Source of the DNA: a virus | Reading direction: 5' to 3' (one strand) | Virus record (IMG/VR): IMGVR_UViG_3300032311_000477 | Location: 1 to 28,057 of that record | DNA: 28,057 nt | Part shown: in pieces, positions 14,484-21,867 of the stretch | How the letters are laid out: every line of letters starts with the position of its first letter | Numbering within the stretch: position 1 is the first letter of the stretch | Notes under the pieces: model-generated | What the model saw: the letters and a program-made list of their open reading frames with translations, nothing else | What the model was told of the DNA's origin: nothing | Databases searched by the model: none | Program-made: the position numbers and the translations under genes

Positions 14484-16070
14484 TTATATTTTATATTTTC
14501 TACGAGGCATCATTACAAATGTATCACCATCATCACCTAATCCATTTGCTCTATTTTCATCTATTTGCGCTTGCCTTCTTTGTGCAGCTTCATTTTGCCA
14601 TTTTTGCATCTCCGCACCACTCATATTTGAAAATGTAGATGTTTTAACAGGAGCGGGCGCAGCGGTAGCAGTAGCTGATGCAGCTGGGGCAGCTGCTTGT
14701 GTGCTTGTAGTAGATGCGGCCGGTGATTGTGCAGTTTTAACTTCACCATCCGTTGTTACAACAGGTTCTCCTGTAAAATTATATTCATATAATTTTTTCT
14801 TTTTATCTTTTTTATCTTCTACTATCTTTGGATTAGTTACAACTTTAAATCCAATTGATACGTTTATAACAGTTGGATATGGTGTTAATTTAGAACCATC
14901 GTATGCAGTTTCCATATCAGCCGTTGCCCACGATGCTGCATCATCCACTTCAATACTTAAACTTTCAATAAATCCAAATAAATTATCATATAATCCGTTT
15001 AAAGTTAAATAAACAAAATTACCATTAAATCCAAGTGGACTATATCCTCCATTGTTTTCGTAAGTAATTACACTAATATCTTCATCAGGATGTACTAATG
15101 CTCTCAATTTATTCAATGCTCTTTTCATAGAAACAAATGAATCCATATTAGTATAGTATAATTTTACAGAAAAAGATATACTTCTTTCCACACCCATGTA
15201 ACGATATTGTTGAAATGGCGAACCTATAAATTTAAAATTACTCCATTCAGGAGTAGCTTCATCTGTAATGCCTGATATTGTACCTGGTAATATTATATTA
15301 TCATTATTCTTACCATATCTTTGAAGTAACACATATGGAGTTTGTACATATTCATTCTTTTTTGCAATATCTTTTAATTGGTCCGTGCCAACATTATCGT
15401 TTAATGCAAATGCCGATATTATATTATGATTAACTACATCGAATGGACTATGTTTCTCATCCATTATTTTTGTATTTACTCTTGGTAACAATTTACCACT
15501 AACATCTTTATAATGTGTTGTGAATTTTATACCTTTCTCATCTGTTTTAGTAATACGTTTACCATCGGCTTTCATTTTCCACTTCATACCATATTCATCC
15601 TGCTCACTACCTTTACCCTTTAATTTATCTTTTAATTTATTAAGAGCTTTTGCACTTCCGAATGTATTTAATGCGGATACTGCGGCTGCTGCTGCCATAC
15701 CGGCTGGAGAAGAACCTCCTTGATTTAATTTAGCTATAATAGAAGCAGGTGAAGGTGTATCTTTTACAAAGTATGCAGTATTTGGGTCAATTGCATCTTT
15801 TAATCCCTGTTGCGTTTTACCAAATGAAATTGGAGGATTTAAAAATGCTTTATCGCTTTTAAATATAGTATCAGTTGGTCTATTTGGATTTCCACCCAAT
15901 GCTCCACCAATTTGACCGCCTATTAAATCTGCAAGTGCACTTGGTGATGATGTAAGTAATGCTGCTGCTCTTGGGGCATTAATTAATCCTCTACTTTCTA
16001 TAAAAAGTTTACCTTTCAGCCCGTATAGTTCTTTATTTTGCTGTTTAAATAAATCTTTGATTGTCGCCAT
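14484..16070 (-). CDS. Baseplate tube-cap / tail-tube initiator-like protein
   Basis: A 528-residue protein immediately after the tape measure gene, where T4-type phages keep gp48/gp54. The central part (about 275-410) includes FIGSPFQQYRYMGVERSISF, VKLYYTNMDSFVSMKRALNK and LRALVHPDEDISV, then PYPTVINVSIGFKVVTNP, a tube-like beta domain as found in tube-cap and initiator proteins. The N-terminal 150 residues carry Gly/Ala-rich stretches (GGQIGGALGGN; AGMAAAAAVSAL). A long Ala/Thr/Pro linker (about 435-470) leads to a basic C-terminal tail ending RRKYKI. Assignment rests on position plus resemblance, not on an exact motif. An ATATTTATA element lies 19 bases upstream of the ATG. Confidence 0.62.
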   Translation of the reverse strand: MATIKDLFKQQNKELYGLKGKLFIESRGLINAPRAAALLTSSPSALADLIGGQIGGALGGNPNRPTDTIFKSDKAFLNPPISFGKTQQGLKDAIDPNTAYFVKDTPSPASIIAKLNQGGSSPAGMAAAAAVSALNTFGSAKALNKLKDKLKGKGSEQDEYGMKWKMKADGKRITKTDEKGIKFTTHYKDVSGKLLPRVNTKIMDEKHSPFDVVNHNIISAFALNDNVGTDQLKDIAKKNEYVQTPYVLLQRYGKNNDNIILPGTISGITDEATPEWSNFKFIGSPFQQYRYMGVERSISFSVKLYYTNMDSFVSMKRALNKLRALVHPDEDISVITYENNGGYSPLGFNGNFVYLTLNGLYDNLFGFIESLSIEVDDAASWATADMETAYDGSKLTPYPTVINVSIGFKVVTNPKIVEDKKDKKKKLYEYNFTGEPVVTTDGEVKTAQSPAASTTSTQAAAPAASATATAAPAPVKTSTFSNMSGAEMQKWQNEAAQRRQAQIDENRANGLGDDGDTFVMMPRRKYKI

Positions 16071-16088
16071 TTATAGTTTTGTATTTAC

Positions 16089-16097
16089 TATAAATAT
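16089..16097 (-). promoter_or_regulatory. ATATTTATA element upstream of tube-cap-like gene
   Basis: Coding-strand GGATATTTATAG, 19 bases before the ATG at 16070, in the 55-base gap after the tape measure gene. One of six copies of the shared element. Confidence 0.35.
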
Positions 16098-16125
16098 CCA
16101 TTAAATAAAAATGTGAAAGTATTAT

Positions 16126-19100
16126 TTAGGGAACTTTGGGAAACCCTGCACCAGCCTTTCTATCATCTTGTCTTTTTTGAATCATACTTGTAACTGCTCT
16201 ACCATCTATATTAAGTGAGAATGCTGCATCTCTATTTTCTGCTAATACTGCCATTAGAGCTTGTAAGTTTTTAGATATCTGAACATTTGCTTTAGTATCT
16301 GCGGTTAATTTTTCAATATTCTTTGCACTATCTTGTGCTATTGTAAAGTTATTGTTTGCACTTTGTGCTAATACAAAATTTCCGTTTTGTTTACTAAATC
16401 CTGCCATTTTATCCCAAGGAACTTTTGATAAATTTGTGGTATCTATCTTAGCAACTTCACTCAATGCCGAAGCCATATTTATCAATGCCGCCGATGTTAC
16501 ATCTATACCGGATGAAATTGCACTGAATATTTGCATTGTACCTAACAACTGCATAAGTTGTGGATTTGCTGCTCCTAATGAATCTGCTAATCCTCTTGTA
16601 GAAGTAGCGAAAGAACTTAAAGTTGCTTGAAGTCCTTGTATTATTGGTGTACCTTTTGTTATTGCGTCTGTTACAGTAGGGCTTAATAATACTTGTATTT
16701 GTGCGGCTAATAATTCTAAATTAGGATTACTCCTTACTACACCTAATGCATATGCACCATATCCAAAATCATGCATTGCTCCAGCTAATCCTTTTAATGT
16801 TGCTTGAGCTTTATCATCAAGCTTAGTTAATGCACTTTTAAGATTATCCATAAGTGCTCCTAAATTCTTACCATCATCTACTTGCGAAAGCATTGCAAAT
16901 GCCGGTGCTAATACACTAACTGCTGTTGCTGCTTGCATTAATGCTGGACCAGAGTCACCAAGTTCTTTTAATTTTTCCCATATTGTTGGGCCTCCACCCC
17001 CAAATAGAGAACCAATGAAACCAAGAACACCATTTATTAATTCACCTGCCCCTAATGCAACTAAACCGGCTGAAAGGGGTATCAATGCTGCTGCTACTTT
17101 TAATAAATTTCCACCATCAATTTGACCTATTTTAACAAGTGAATCGGCAACAGCGGTTACCACCATTGCAATAGCCTCACCTATTGATTTAATCACATAT
17201 CCTATTCCTTCTAAAATAGATGTAATTATCGGTCCAGCCATTTCCAATGCTTTTACCAATACATCACCAATTACTCTAGCAATTTCTATTACCACCGGTG
17301 CCAATGCCATTATTGCAGGAGTTGTTAATAAAATTGCTGCACCAAATGCTAACATTACAGGTATAGCAGGAGTAAGTGCTACTAAACCAGTCGCGACTGA
17401 TAATAATCCTTGTCCGATTCCTTGTAATACTGCTTTAATTGCCGTACCAACACCTTGACCAATTTTTTGAATAAATCCGCCTAATCCAGCTCCTAAATCT
17501 TTTATCTTATCACCCATTGACATTGCTTTTTCCAATGGTGCTTCTAATGCTTCTACATTTGATGCAACCGATTCCACAACGGCGCCTGAACCAGGTATCA
17601 ATGCTTCTGCTCCAGCTGCTGCTCCACTTACAGCCATATCTTTGGCAACACTTCCACCTCCACCGCCTCCGGCTTCAGGTGCTCCACCTCCACCACCTTT
17701 TCCTCCAAATACTTTACCTGCCAATGAACTTAATCCGGTTGTAGCTAATCCACCAAGTGTTGCTGCTAACCCACCTAATAAATTTTCTTTTAAACTTTCC
17801 ATAAAGTTTAATTTTGCAGTATCTTCCAATTGTTTACGATACGCATCGGAAGATTTAAAAAGTTTATCCTGAGCTTCAGCGAGTTGTTGGGATTTTATTG
17901 CTTGTGCGGCTTGAGCCGCTAAAAAATCTTTATGTCCTTTTGAATTTATAAATGAATCTGCAATTTGTCCCGATAGTTGTGCATCAACTACGGCTTGTTG
18001 TGCTGATATATTTGCTTCTTGTGAATTTAATGTTGCTTCCGCTTGTTGTGTTTTTGTTAAAAACTCTTGATTACCAGCTTTTGCATTTCCTCCTGATAAT
18101 GATGCTTCTTTTCCTGTATTATTTGCTACCTTAGATAATGAATTTAAATCCATACCACCCAATGCATCTTGTAATGCTTGTTGTTGGAACATATCCATAT
18201 CAGCAGGGTCTAAACCTTGTGCTTTTAATGATTCTAATGCGCCAGCTTGGTCACCTGCTGCAAATTTAGCTCTTACTTCTGCTAAATCAACTTGTTCTCC
18301 TAACATAGAACTTAACTGCATTTCGGCTTTGATACTATCTTTGTAGTTCATCACCATATTTTTACCAGCTTTAGCTACATCACCAAAGTTCAATCCCATT
18401 GATTGTGTGTATGCAACTGCTTTAGCTAATGCAGGTCCGCTCTTTATTTGATATCCTAATGCTTCCTTTGAAGCTTCTGCAACCTCCTTCATTAAGTTCC
18501 CTAATCCAATGCCCGCCTGGTCTGCCATATTACGCATTCCCTCTTGCATATTCATAGCAACTTCTGCACTCATACCATCCATACGTTGGAAAGCCTCATT
18601 GATTGCTGATATATCATCTACGGATTGCCCTGTTCTTTCAGCCATAACTGCCATATCAGCAGCTGCTTTTGCAGTTGGCATTTTACCAGTTGCTGCTCCG
18701 GCTGCTTCCATAGCTGATGCTATCTTATCTGCACCAATACCTGCTAATTGCATTTGTGCAGCACCATATCCGATACTACCAATACTTTTACCAAATAGTG
18801 CCGTTTTAGCTGCTCTATCAAATTGTGCTGCTCCACTTTTCATTGATGCAGAAAACGCATTTGCGGCTTTTTGGCCGGCAAATGCCGCTTCATTCATAGC
18901 TTGCGCTACGTTGTGTGCAGTATCAATTCTATTATTATCGGATTCTTCTTGTATTTTGGTATAATTCTTTACACCTTTTACAACTTCATCATTTGAAATA
19001 AAATTCGCATCTGATTGTATTTTAGCTCTCTCAGCTATACCATCTATACGACCTTGTTCAATTTCCTTATCGGCTTGCATTGCTGCCTTAATAGGTGCAC

Positions 19101-19887
19101 CAAAGTAATCCATAGCGGCTTTACCCAATGCTGCCCCCAATGCAAATACAGCTGCTTTAAATGCAATTGTATCTTTTATGTTCGTTTTAAGTAAGGTATT
19201 TACTTCTCCTAATGCCGGAATGCCTGAAAAATTATCAAATACCCCATCTAATCTTTCAGATTGTATTTGAGATTTTTTCATTAGTTCTGCGAAGCTTTTA
19301 CCTTCGTTATTCATTAATTCCAATTGCTCTTTCAATGCTTCCGATGAAACACTAGCCATATCTACCTTAGATATAACATCTTGAAATGCTTCGGATTGTT
19401 GCTTAATTTGCTGAATACGTTCATCGTTGGATACTCTACCTAATGCAAATTCTCGATTGATATCTGCTATCGAAGTATGCATATTTTTATATGCATTTTG
19501 AGCTGCAACTACTTGTTGGTTAGTTTTTTTATTCTTTACTCCGCCATCTGCTAATTCAGCTGCGATACTAGCTGCAACTAATTTAACTTTAGTAAAGCTT
19601 TTAGCTTGCTCATTCGCAAATTTATTATTTTTCTTCATTTGATTTCCGATACTAGTCATAGTATCATCCATATCTTCAAAATCGGAAACAGAATCTTTGA
19701 TAACTTTAGCGTTATCTTTATATATTTTATTTAGTTTAGTTACTTCCCTTTGCTTTTCCTTAATGAGTTCGGCTTGAACTTTATCACCATCACTCATTTC
19801 TTTTTGAAGTTTGGCAAGTTCTTTCTGCGCAGTTAGAAGATATCTAACTACTTTAGCTTGGTCATTATAATCTTTTTCAAATGGCAT
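16126..19887 (-). CDS. Tail tape measure protein
   Basis: The longest gene in the window (1253 residues), downstream of the tail chaperone slot and upstream of baseplate genes, the standard place for the tape measure. The N-terminal 220 residues are coiled-coil-like and charged (YLLTAQKELAKLQKEM). Residues 330-700 are helical and alanine-rich with repeated KAAAD/AGAAT-type segments. A glycine-rich spacer (about 723-742) is followed by a strongly hydrophobic region (about 805-925; for example VMLAFGAAILLTTPAIMALA), the membrane-active stretch typical of tape measures that enter the host envelope. If tail length scales as in other phages (about 0.15 nm per residue), the tail would be roughly 190 nm, an inference. 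No peptidase or lysozyme motif was recognised. Confidence 0.88.
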   Translation of the reverse strand: MPFEKDYNDQAKVVRYLLTAQKELAKLQKEMSDGDKVQAELIKEKQREVTKLNKIYKDNAKVIKDSVSDFEDMDDTMTSIGNQMKKNNKFANEQAKSFTKVKLVAASIAAELADGGVKNKKTNQQVVAAQNAYKNMHTSIADINREFALGRVSNDERIQQIKQQSEAFQDVISKVDMASVSSEALKEQLELMNNEGKSFAELMKKSQIQSERLDGVFDNFSGIPALGEVNTLLKTNIKDTIAFKAAVFALGAALGKAAMDYFGAPIKAAMQADKEIEQGRIDGIAERAKIQSDANFISNDEVVKGVKNYTKIQEESDNNRIDTAHNVAQAMNEAAFAGQKAANAFSASMKSGAAQFDRAAKTALFGKSIGSIGYGAAQMQLAGIGADKIASAMEAAGAATGKMPTAKAAADMAVMAERTGQSVDDISAINEAFQRMDGMSAEVAMNMQEGMRNMADQAGIGLGNLMKEVAEASKEALGYQIKSGPALAKAVAYTQSMGLNFGDVAKAGKNMVMNYKDSIKAEMQLSSMLGEQVDLAEVRAKFAAGDQAGALESLKAQGLDPADMDMFQQQALQDALGGMDLNSLSKVANNTGKEASLSGGNAKAGNQEFLTKTQQAEATLNSQEANISAQQAVVDAQLSGQIADSFINSKGHKDFLAAQAAQAIKSQQLAEAQDKLFKSSDAYRKQLEDTAKLNFMESLKENLLGGLAATLGGLATTGLSSLAGKVFGGKGGGGGAPEAGGGGGGSVAKDMAVSGAAAGAEALIPGSGAVVESVASNVEALEAPLEKAMSMGDKIKDLGAGLGGFIQKIGQGVGTAIKAVLQGIGQGLLSVATGLVALTPAIPVMLAFGAAILLTTPAIMALAPVVIEIARVIGDVLVKALEMAGPIITSILEGIGYVIKSIGEAIAMVVTAVADSLVKIGQIDGGNLLKVAAALIPLSAGLVALGAGELINGVLGFIGSLFGGGGPTIWEKLKELGDSGPALMQAATAVSVLAPAFAMLSQVDDGKNLGALMDNLKSALTKLDDKAQATLKGLAGAMHDFGYGAYALGVVRSNPNLELLAAQIQVLLSPTVTDAITKGTPIIQGLQATLSSFATSTRGLADSLGAANPQLMQLLGTMQIFSAISSGIDVTSAALINMASALSEVAKIDTTNLSKVPWDKMAGFSKQNGNFVLAQSANNNFTIAQDSAKNIEKLTADTKANVQISKNLQALMAVLAENRDAAFSLNIDGRAVTSMIQKRQDDRKAGAGFPKVP

Positions 19888-19903
19888 TAGCTATATGGGA
19901 TTA

Positions 19904-20155
19904 TTATCCTTTGTATGATTTGACTAATTTATCCAATTCGGTTGTATCCATACCATGTTTAACATATATCTTTCGAGTGTTAGCCATTAGTTTTTGGAAA
20001 TCATTTTCCCAATTGTCAAATGCTCTTGCTAATTGTGGGTCAGTATCCTTAATAGTATTTAAAAACTTATTTTTTGTAGAAGTACTACTTCCACCGCCAA
20101 AAAAGCTTAATATCTTATCAAGTAATTTAACTTCTATTAATGTTTGTTTGGACAT
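19904..20155 (-). CDS. Small protein upstream of tape measure (83 aa)
   Basis: I chose the ATG at 20153-20155 (MSKQTLIEVKLLDKILSFF) over an in-frame TTG 36 bases upstream. The protein has an amphipathic N-terminal helix, a flexible GGGSSTSTKN linker (about 20-29) and a helical C-terminal part (FDNWENDFQKLMANTRKIYV). No family was recognised. It lies between the tail assembly chaperone-like pair and the tape measure gene, so a tail assembly or minor tail role is probable. An ATATTTATA element is 22 bases upstream of the chosen ATG, which supports this start. Confidence 0.68.
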   Translation of the reverse strand: MSKQTLIEVKLLDKILSFFGGGSSTSTKNKFLNTIKDTDPQLARAFDNWENDFQKLMANTRKIYVKHGMDTTELDKLVKSYKG

Positions 20156-20176
20156 ACTGTATTCTTTATGTTTATG

Positions 20177-20185
20177 TATAAATAT
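20177..20185 (-). promoter_or_regulatory. ATATTTATA element upstream of the 83-aa tail gene
   Basis: Coding-strand TTTATATTTATACA, 22 bases before the ATG at 20155 and in the gap after the preceding stop. Its first eight bases (TATATTTA) differ from the Bacteroidota -7 box TAnnTTTG only in the last base. Confidence 0.38.
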
Positions 20186-20199
20186 AAACAAATAATTTA

Positions 20200-20370
20200 T
20201 TACCTTCTTCTTACTTTAGAATTTGCTTTTGCTTTGCTATTTGCTTTATCCATTTCTTCTTTTTCCGTTTCTTTTGCACTAAGTAATTCTCTATAATAGA
20301 ATTCTCTCAATTTAATCGGCATGTAGTATAAGTCATTCCAATTGAACCCACCATTTGCATAGTAAGCCAT
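20200..20370 (-). CDS. Small tail-assembly protein (gp51/T-like), perhaps made as a frameshift extension
   Basis: From the ATG at 20368-20370 the product has 56 residues: MAYYANGGFNWNDLYYMPIK, then LREFYYRELL and a lysine-rich tail. The DLYYMPxxLREFYxxxL segment recalls the short second frames that follow tail-assembly chaperone genes (and the gp51 slot after gp26 in T4). AGAAAG lies 9 bases before this ATG. The same frame is open further upstream to 20463, overlapping the gp26-like gene by 59 bases, in the +1 frame relative to it, and the overlap includes a run of seven T. So it may be translated alone, or as a C-terminal extension of the upstream protein (predicted 342 residues in total). 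Confidence 0.6.
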   Translation of the reverse strand: MAYYANGGFNWNDLYYMPIKLREFYYRELLSAKETEKEEMDKANSKAKANSKVRRR

Positions 20371-20404
20371 TTGAAAAATCTTTCTATGAAGATAGGAACT
20401 ATAA

Positions 20405-21229
20405 TTACTCGGAAGGGTAAAAAAAGCCAATCCCAAAAGGAATACGAAGTGCCTCCGTCTCACCAGTTACAGGGGATGTATAATCAAATTTTAAATCCAA
20501 ATCTGGACTTATTTCTGAAATAGCCTTTCGTAATGCTTTGGAATCTCCGGCTAATAAACGATTGGTAACAAAGTTACTAATTGTTCCGGCATCTCTTACA
20601 CCATCTACTTCGGTAATTATTCTTCTGTATCTAGTTGTAATTTCGTTTGATTGTTTTAAAGTTTTTTGACTTGCTTCAATATCTTTATTAATAATCAATT
20701 CATCACCATGAGTTAATAATTTGAACTTAATTAAACTTTTTGATATTGGTAAGAAAAATTCAAATTCATTATTTCTATTTAATTTACTCTCATCAATTTC
20801 TTTGATTTTAATTTCAGATAAATCAATAGTAACTTCTACTTCTTCCTTATCAAATGGGTCATTTATTTTTGCTTGATATTCAGGTCCAAATGCTAAAATT
20901 CTAGATGTAATTAAAATTGCGTTTTTATCACCGATTACTAAATCATTGATATTAACGCCTGGTTCGATTACAATTGATTCTAATAATTTATCCAATTGAA
21001 TACCTTTTTTAATTAATGCAGCAGAAGTCAAAATATCTTCTTCTCTAGCTGTCATTAATTTAACAGTAACCTCACCTTTTGATAAGGGATTACTTTCAGG
21101 ATATACTAATCCTTTTGATGGTAAACTGATAACTTCGGTTGGGAAAGGATAAGATTTTGGTGCTGAATACTGAGGTGCCGCTTGTGGTGCTAACCCTCTT
21201 GTAACTTGTTGTTCGATTTGTTCTTCCAT
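20405..21229 (-). CDS. gp26-like baseplate hub / tail assembly chaperone protein
   Basis: A 274-residue protein of the T4 gp26-type family. Its hallmarks are the N-terminal YPFPTEVISLPSKGLVYP (28-45) and PLSKGEVTVKLMTAREEDIL (48-67), the middle GDKNAILITSRILAFGPEY (about 99-117), and a C-terminus ending IPFGIGFFYPSE, where relatives end in a FFWP-like motif. The cysteines of the zinc-ribbon seen in some relatives near the C-terminus are absent (FDYTSPVTGETEALRIP). It lies between the tail tube and the tape measure, the usual slot for tail assembly chaperones, directly after an intrinsic terminator. The last codons contain seven consecutive T (19-25 of 20400 onward), a possible shift site into the downstream frame. 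Confidence 0.8.
   Translation of the reverse strand: MEEQIEQQVTRGLAPQAAPQYSAPKSYPFPTEVISLPSKGLVYPESNPLSKGEVTVKLMTAREEDILTSAALIKKGIQLDKLLESIVIEPGVNINDLVIGDKNAILITSRILAFGPEYQAKINDPFDKEEVEVTIDLSEIKIKEIDESKLNRNNEFEFFLPISKSLIKFKLLTHGDELIINKDIEASQKTLKQSNEITTRYRRIITEVDGVRDAGTISNFVTNRLLAGDSKALRKAISEISPDLDLKFDYTSPVTGETEALRIPFGIGFFYPSE
20419..20425 (-). promoter_or_regulatory. Candidate +1 ribosomal frameshift site (T7 run)
   Basis: On the coding strand the gp26-like frame reads GGC TTT TTT TAC CCT, four codons before its stop. A +1 slip of Phe-tRNAs on the seven T would continue as ACC CTT CCG into the small downstream frame, which is open through the site. The geometry is seen; use by the ribosome is inference. 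Confidence 0.35.
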
Positions 21230-21270
21230 AATATAACTTAATGTTGTTTAATAATATATATCAACTTTTT

Positions 21271-21310
21271 AAAAAAATAAAAAGGGGATAACATTTCTGC
21301 ATCCCCTTTT
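21271..21310 (-). terminator. Intrinsic terminator after the tail tube gene
   Basis: On the coding strand a perfect 10-bp stem (AAAAGGGGAT / ATCCCCTTTT) with an 11-base loop is followed by TTTATTTTTTT. It starts 22 bases after the tail tube stop and precedes the gp26-like gene. It is the clearest terminator in the window and would limit transcription of downstream tail genes relative to sheath and tube, which are needed in far larger numbers. Confidence 0.88.
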
Positions 21311-21331
21311 CTATATGATTCCAGTCAAATA

Positions 21332-21820
21332 TTAGTACTCTAAAATAGCGTAGTCGTAAGTCAATGTTAATTCAATTGATAACGGGTCATTTGAAGCCCA
21401 ATCCAACTCACCAAAGTTTGCTGAACTGATAAATGCTCCTTTTAATGTCCATTGTTCAACTTTATCACCTACTGGTCCTAATAGATAGAAAGTAATATCT
21501 TTCTTGTAGAAAGCTGCATATCCATCTCTACCTGTTAATGATTCGTGTGATGTTCTAATCCACTCCATTACCATTTGTGCACCTGATGGTACAATTGGGT
21601 CGTAAAGAGTGATAGTGATATCATCCCAAGTAGATTTTCCTTTAATCTTTCTTTTTACGTTTATATGGTCTAATTCAACAACTTCCGATGTGAATGTTGG
21701 TCTCGCTGCTGTCTTAATAAGATAAGATTCGATACCGTTGATTTCCATAATGAATCGATTCCCTAATTTTGGTTCGAAATTCTTATAGAACATTTTGTCA
21801 AACTCTAATATTTCTGGCAT
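21332..21820 (-). CDS. Tail tube protein (gp19-like)
   Basis: A 162-residue protein that forms the inner tube of the contractile tail. Features of the T4-type tube family are clear: NRFIMEINGIESYLIKTAA near the N-terminus, RPTFTSEVVELDHIN (41-55), the KGKSTWDDITITLYDPIVPS segment (about 60-79), WIRTSHESLTGRDGYA (about 87-102), and a final WTLKGAFISSANFGELDW plus SIELTLTYDYAILEY. Length matches gp19 (163 in T4). It lies just after the tail sheath, has its own candidate promoter element 27 bases upstream, and is followed by a strong terminator, consistent with high, separately controlled expression. Confidence 0.93.
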   Translation of the reverse strand: MPEILEFDKMFYKNFEPKLGNRFIMEINGIESYLIKTAARPTFTSEVVELDHINVKRKIKGKSTWDDITITLYDPIVPSGAQMVMEWIRTSHESLTGRDGYAAFYKKDITFYLLGPVGDKVEQWTLKGAFISSANFGELDWASNDPLSIELTLTYDYAILEY

Positions 21821-21840
21821 TTTACTTTTTATTTAATTGT

Positions 21841-21855
21841 TTCTATTATAAATAT
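21841..21855 (-). promoter_or_regulatory. Late-element copy upstream of tail tube
   Basis: Coding-strand ATATTTATAATAGAA is identical over 15 bases to the sequence upstream of the tail sheath gene; the ATATTTATA core ends 27 bases before the tube ATG, in a 47-base gap. Best-supported pair of the six copies. Confidence 0.5.
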
Positions 21856-21867
21856 CTATTTTCTAAA

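Noticed and set aside
17517-18134. Plus-strand leucine-rich frames inside the tape measure gene
   Set aside because: Their Leu/Pro composition is what the complement of Ala/Gly/Gln-rich tape measure codons produces; no start signals.
20155-20191. N-terminal extension MFIFIHKHKEYS on the small tail protein
   Set aside because: It starts with TTG, includes the ATATTTATA element, and the downstream ATG gives a well-formed protein.
20370-20463. Signal-peptide-like N-terminus (RRRHFVFLLGLAFFTL) in the small frame after the gp26-like gene
   Set aside because: It overlaps the gp26-like coding sequence, would need a GTG start, and its hydrophobicity follows from reading FGIGFF codons in another frame. 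A frameshift or the internal ATG explains the frame better.
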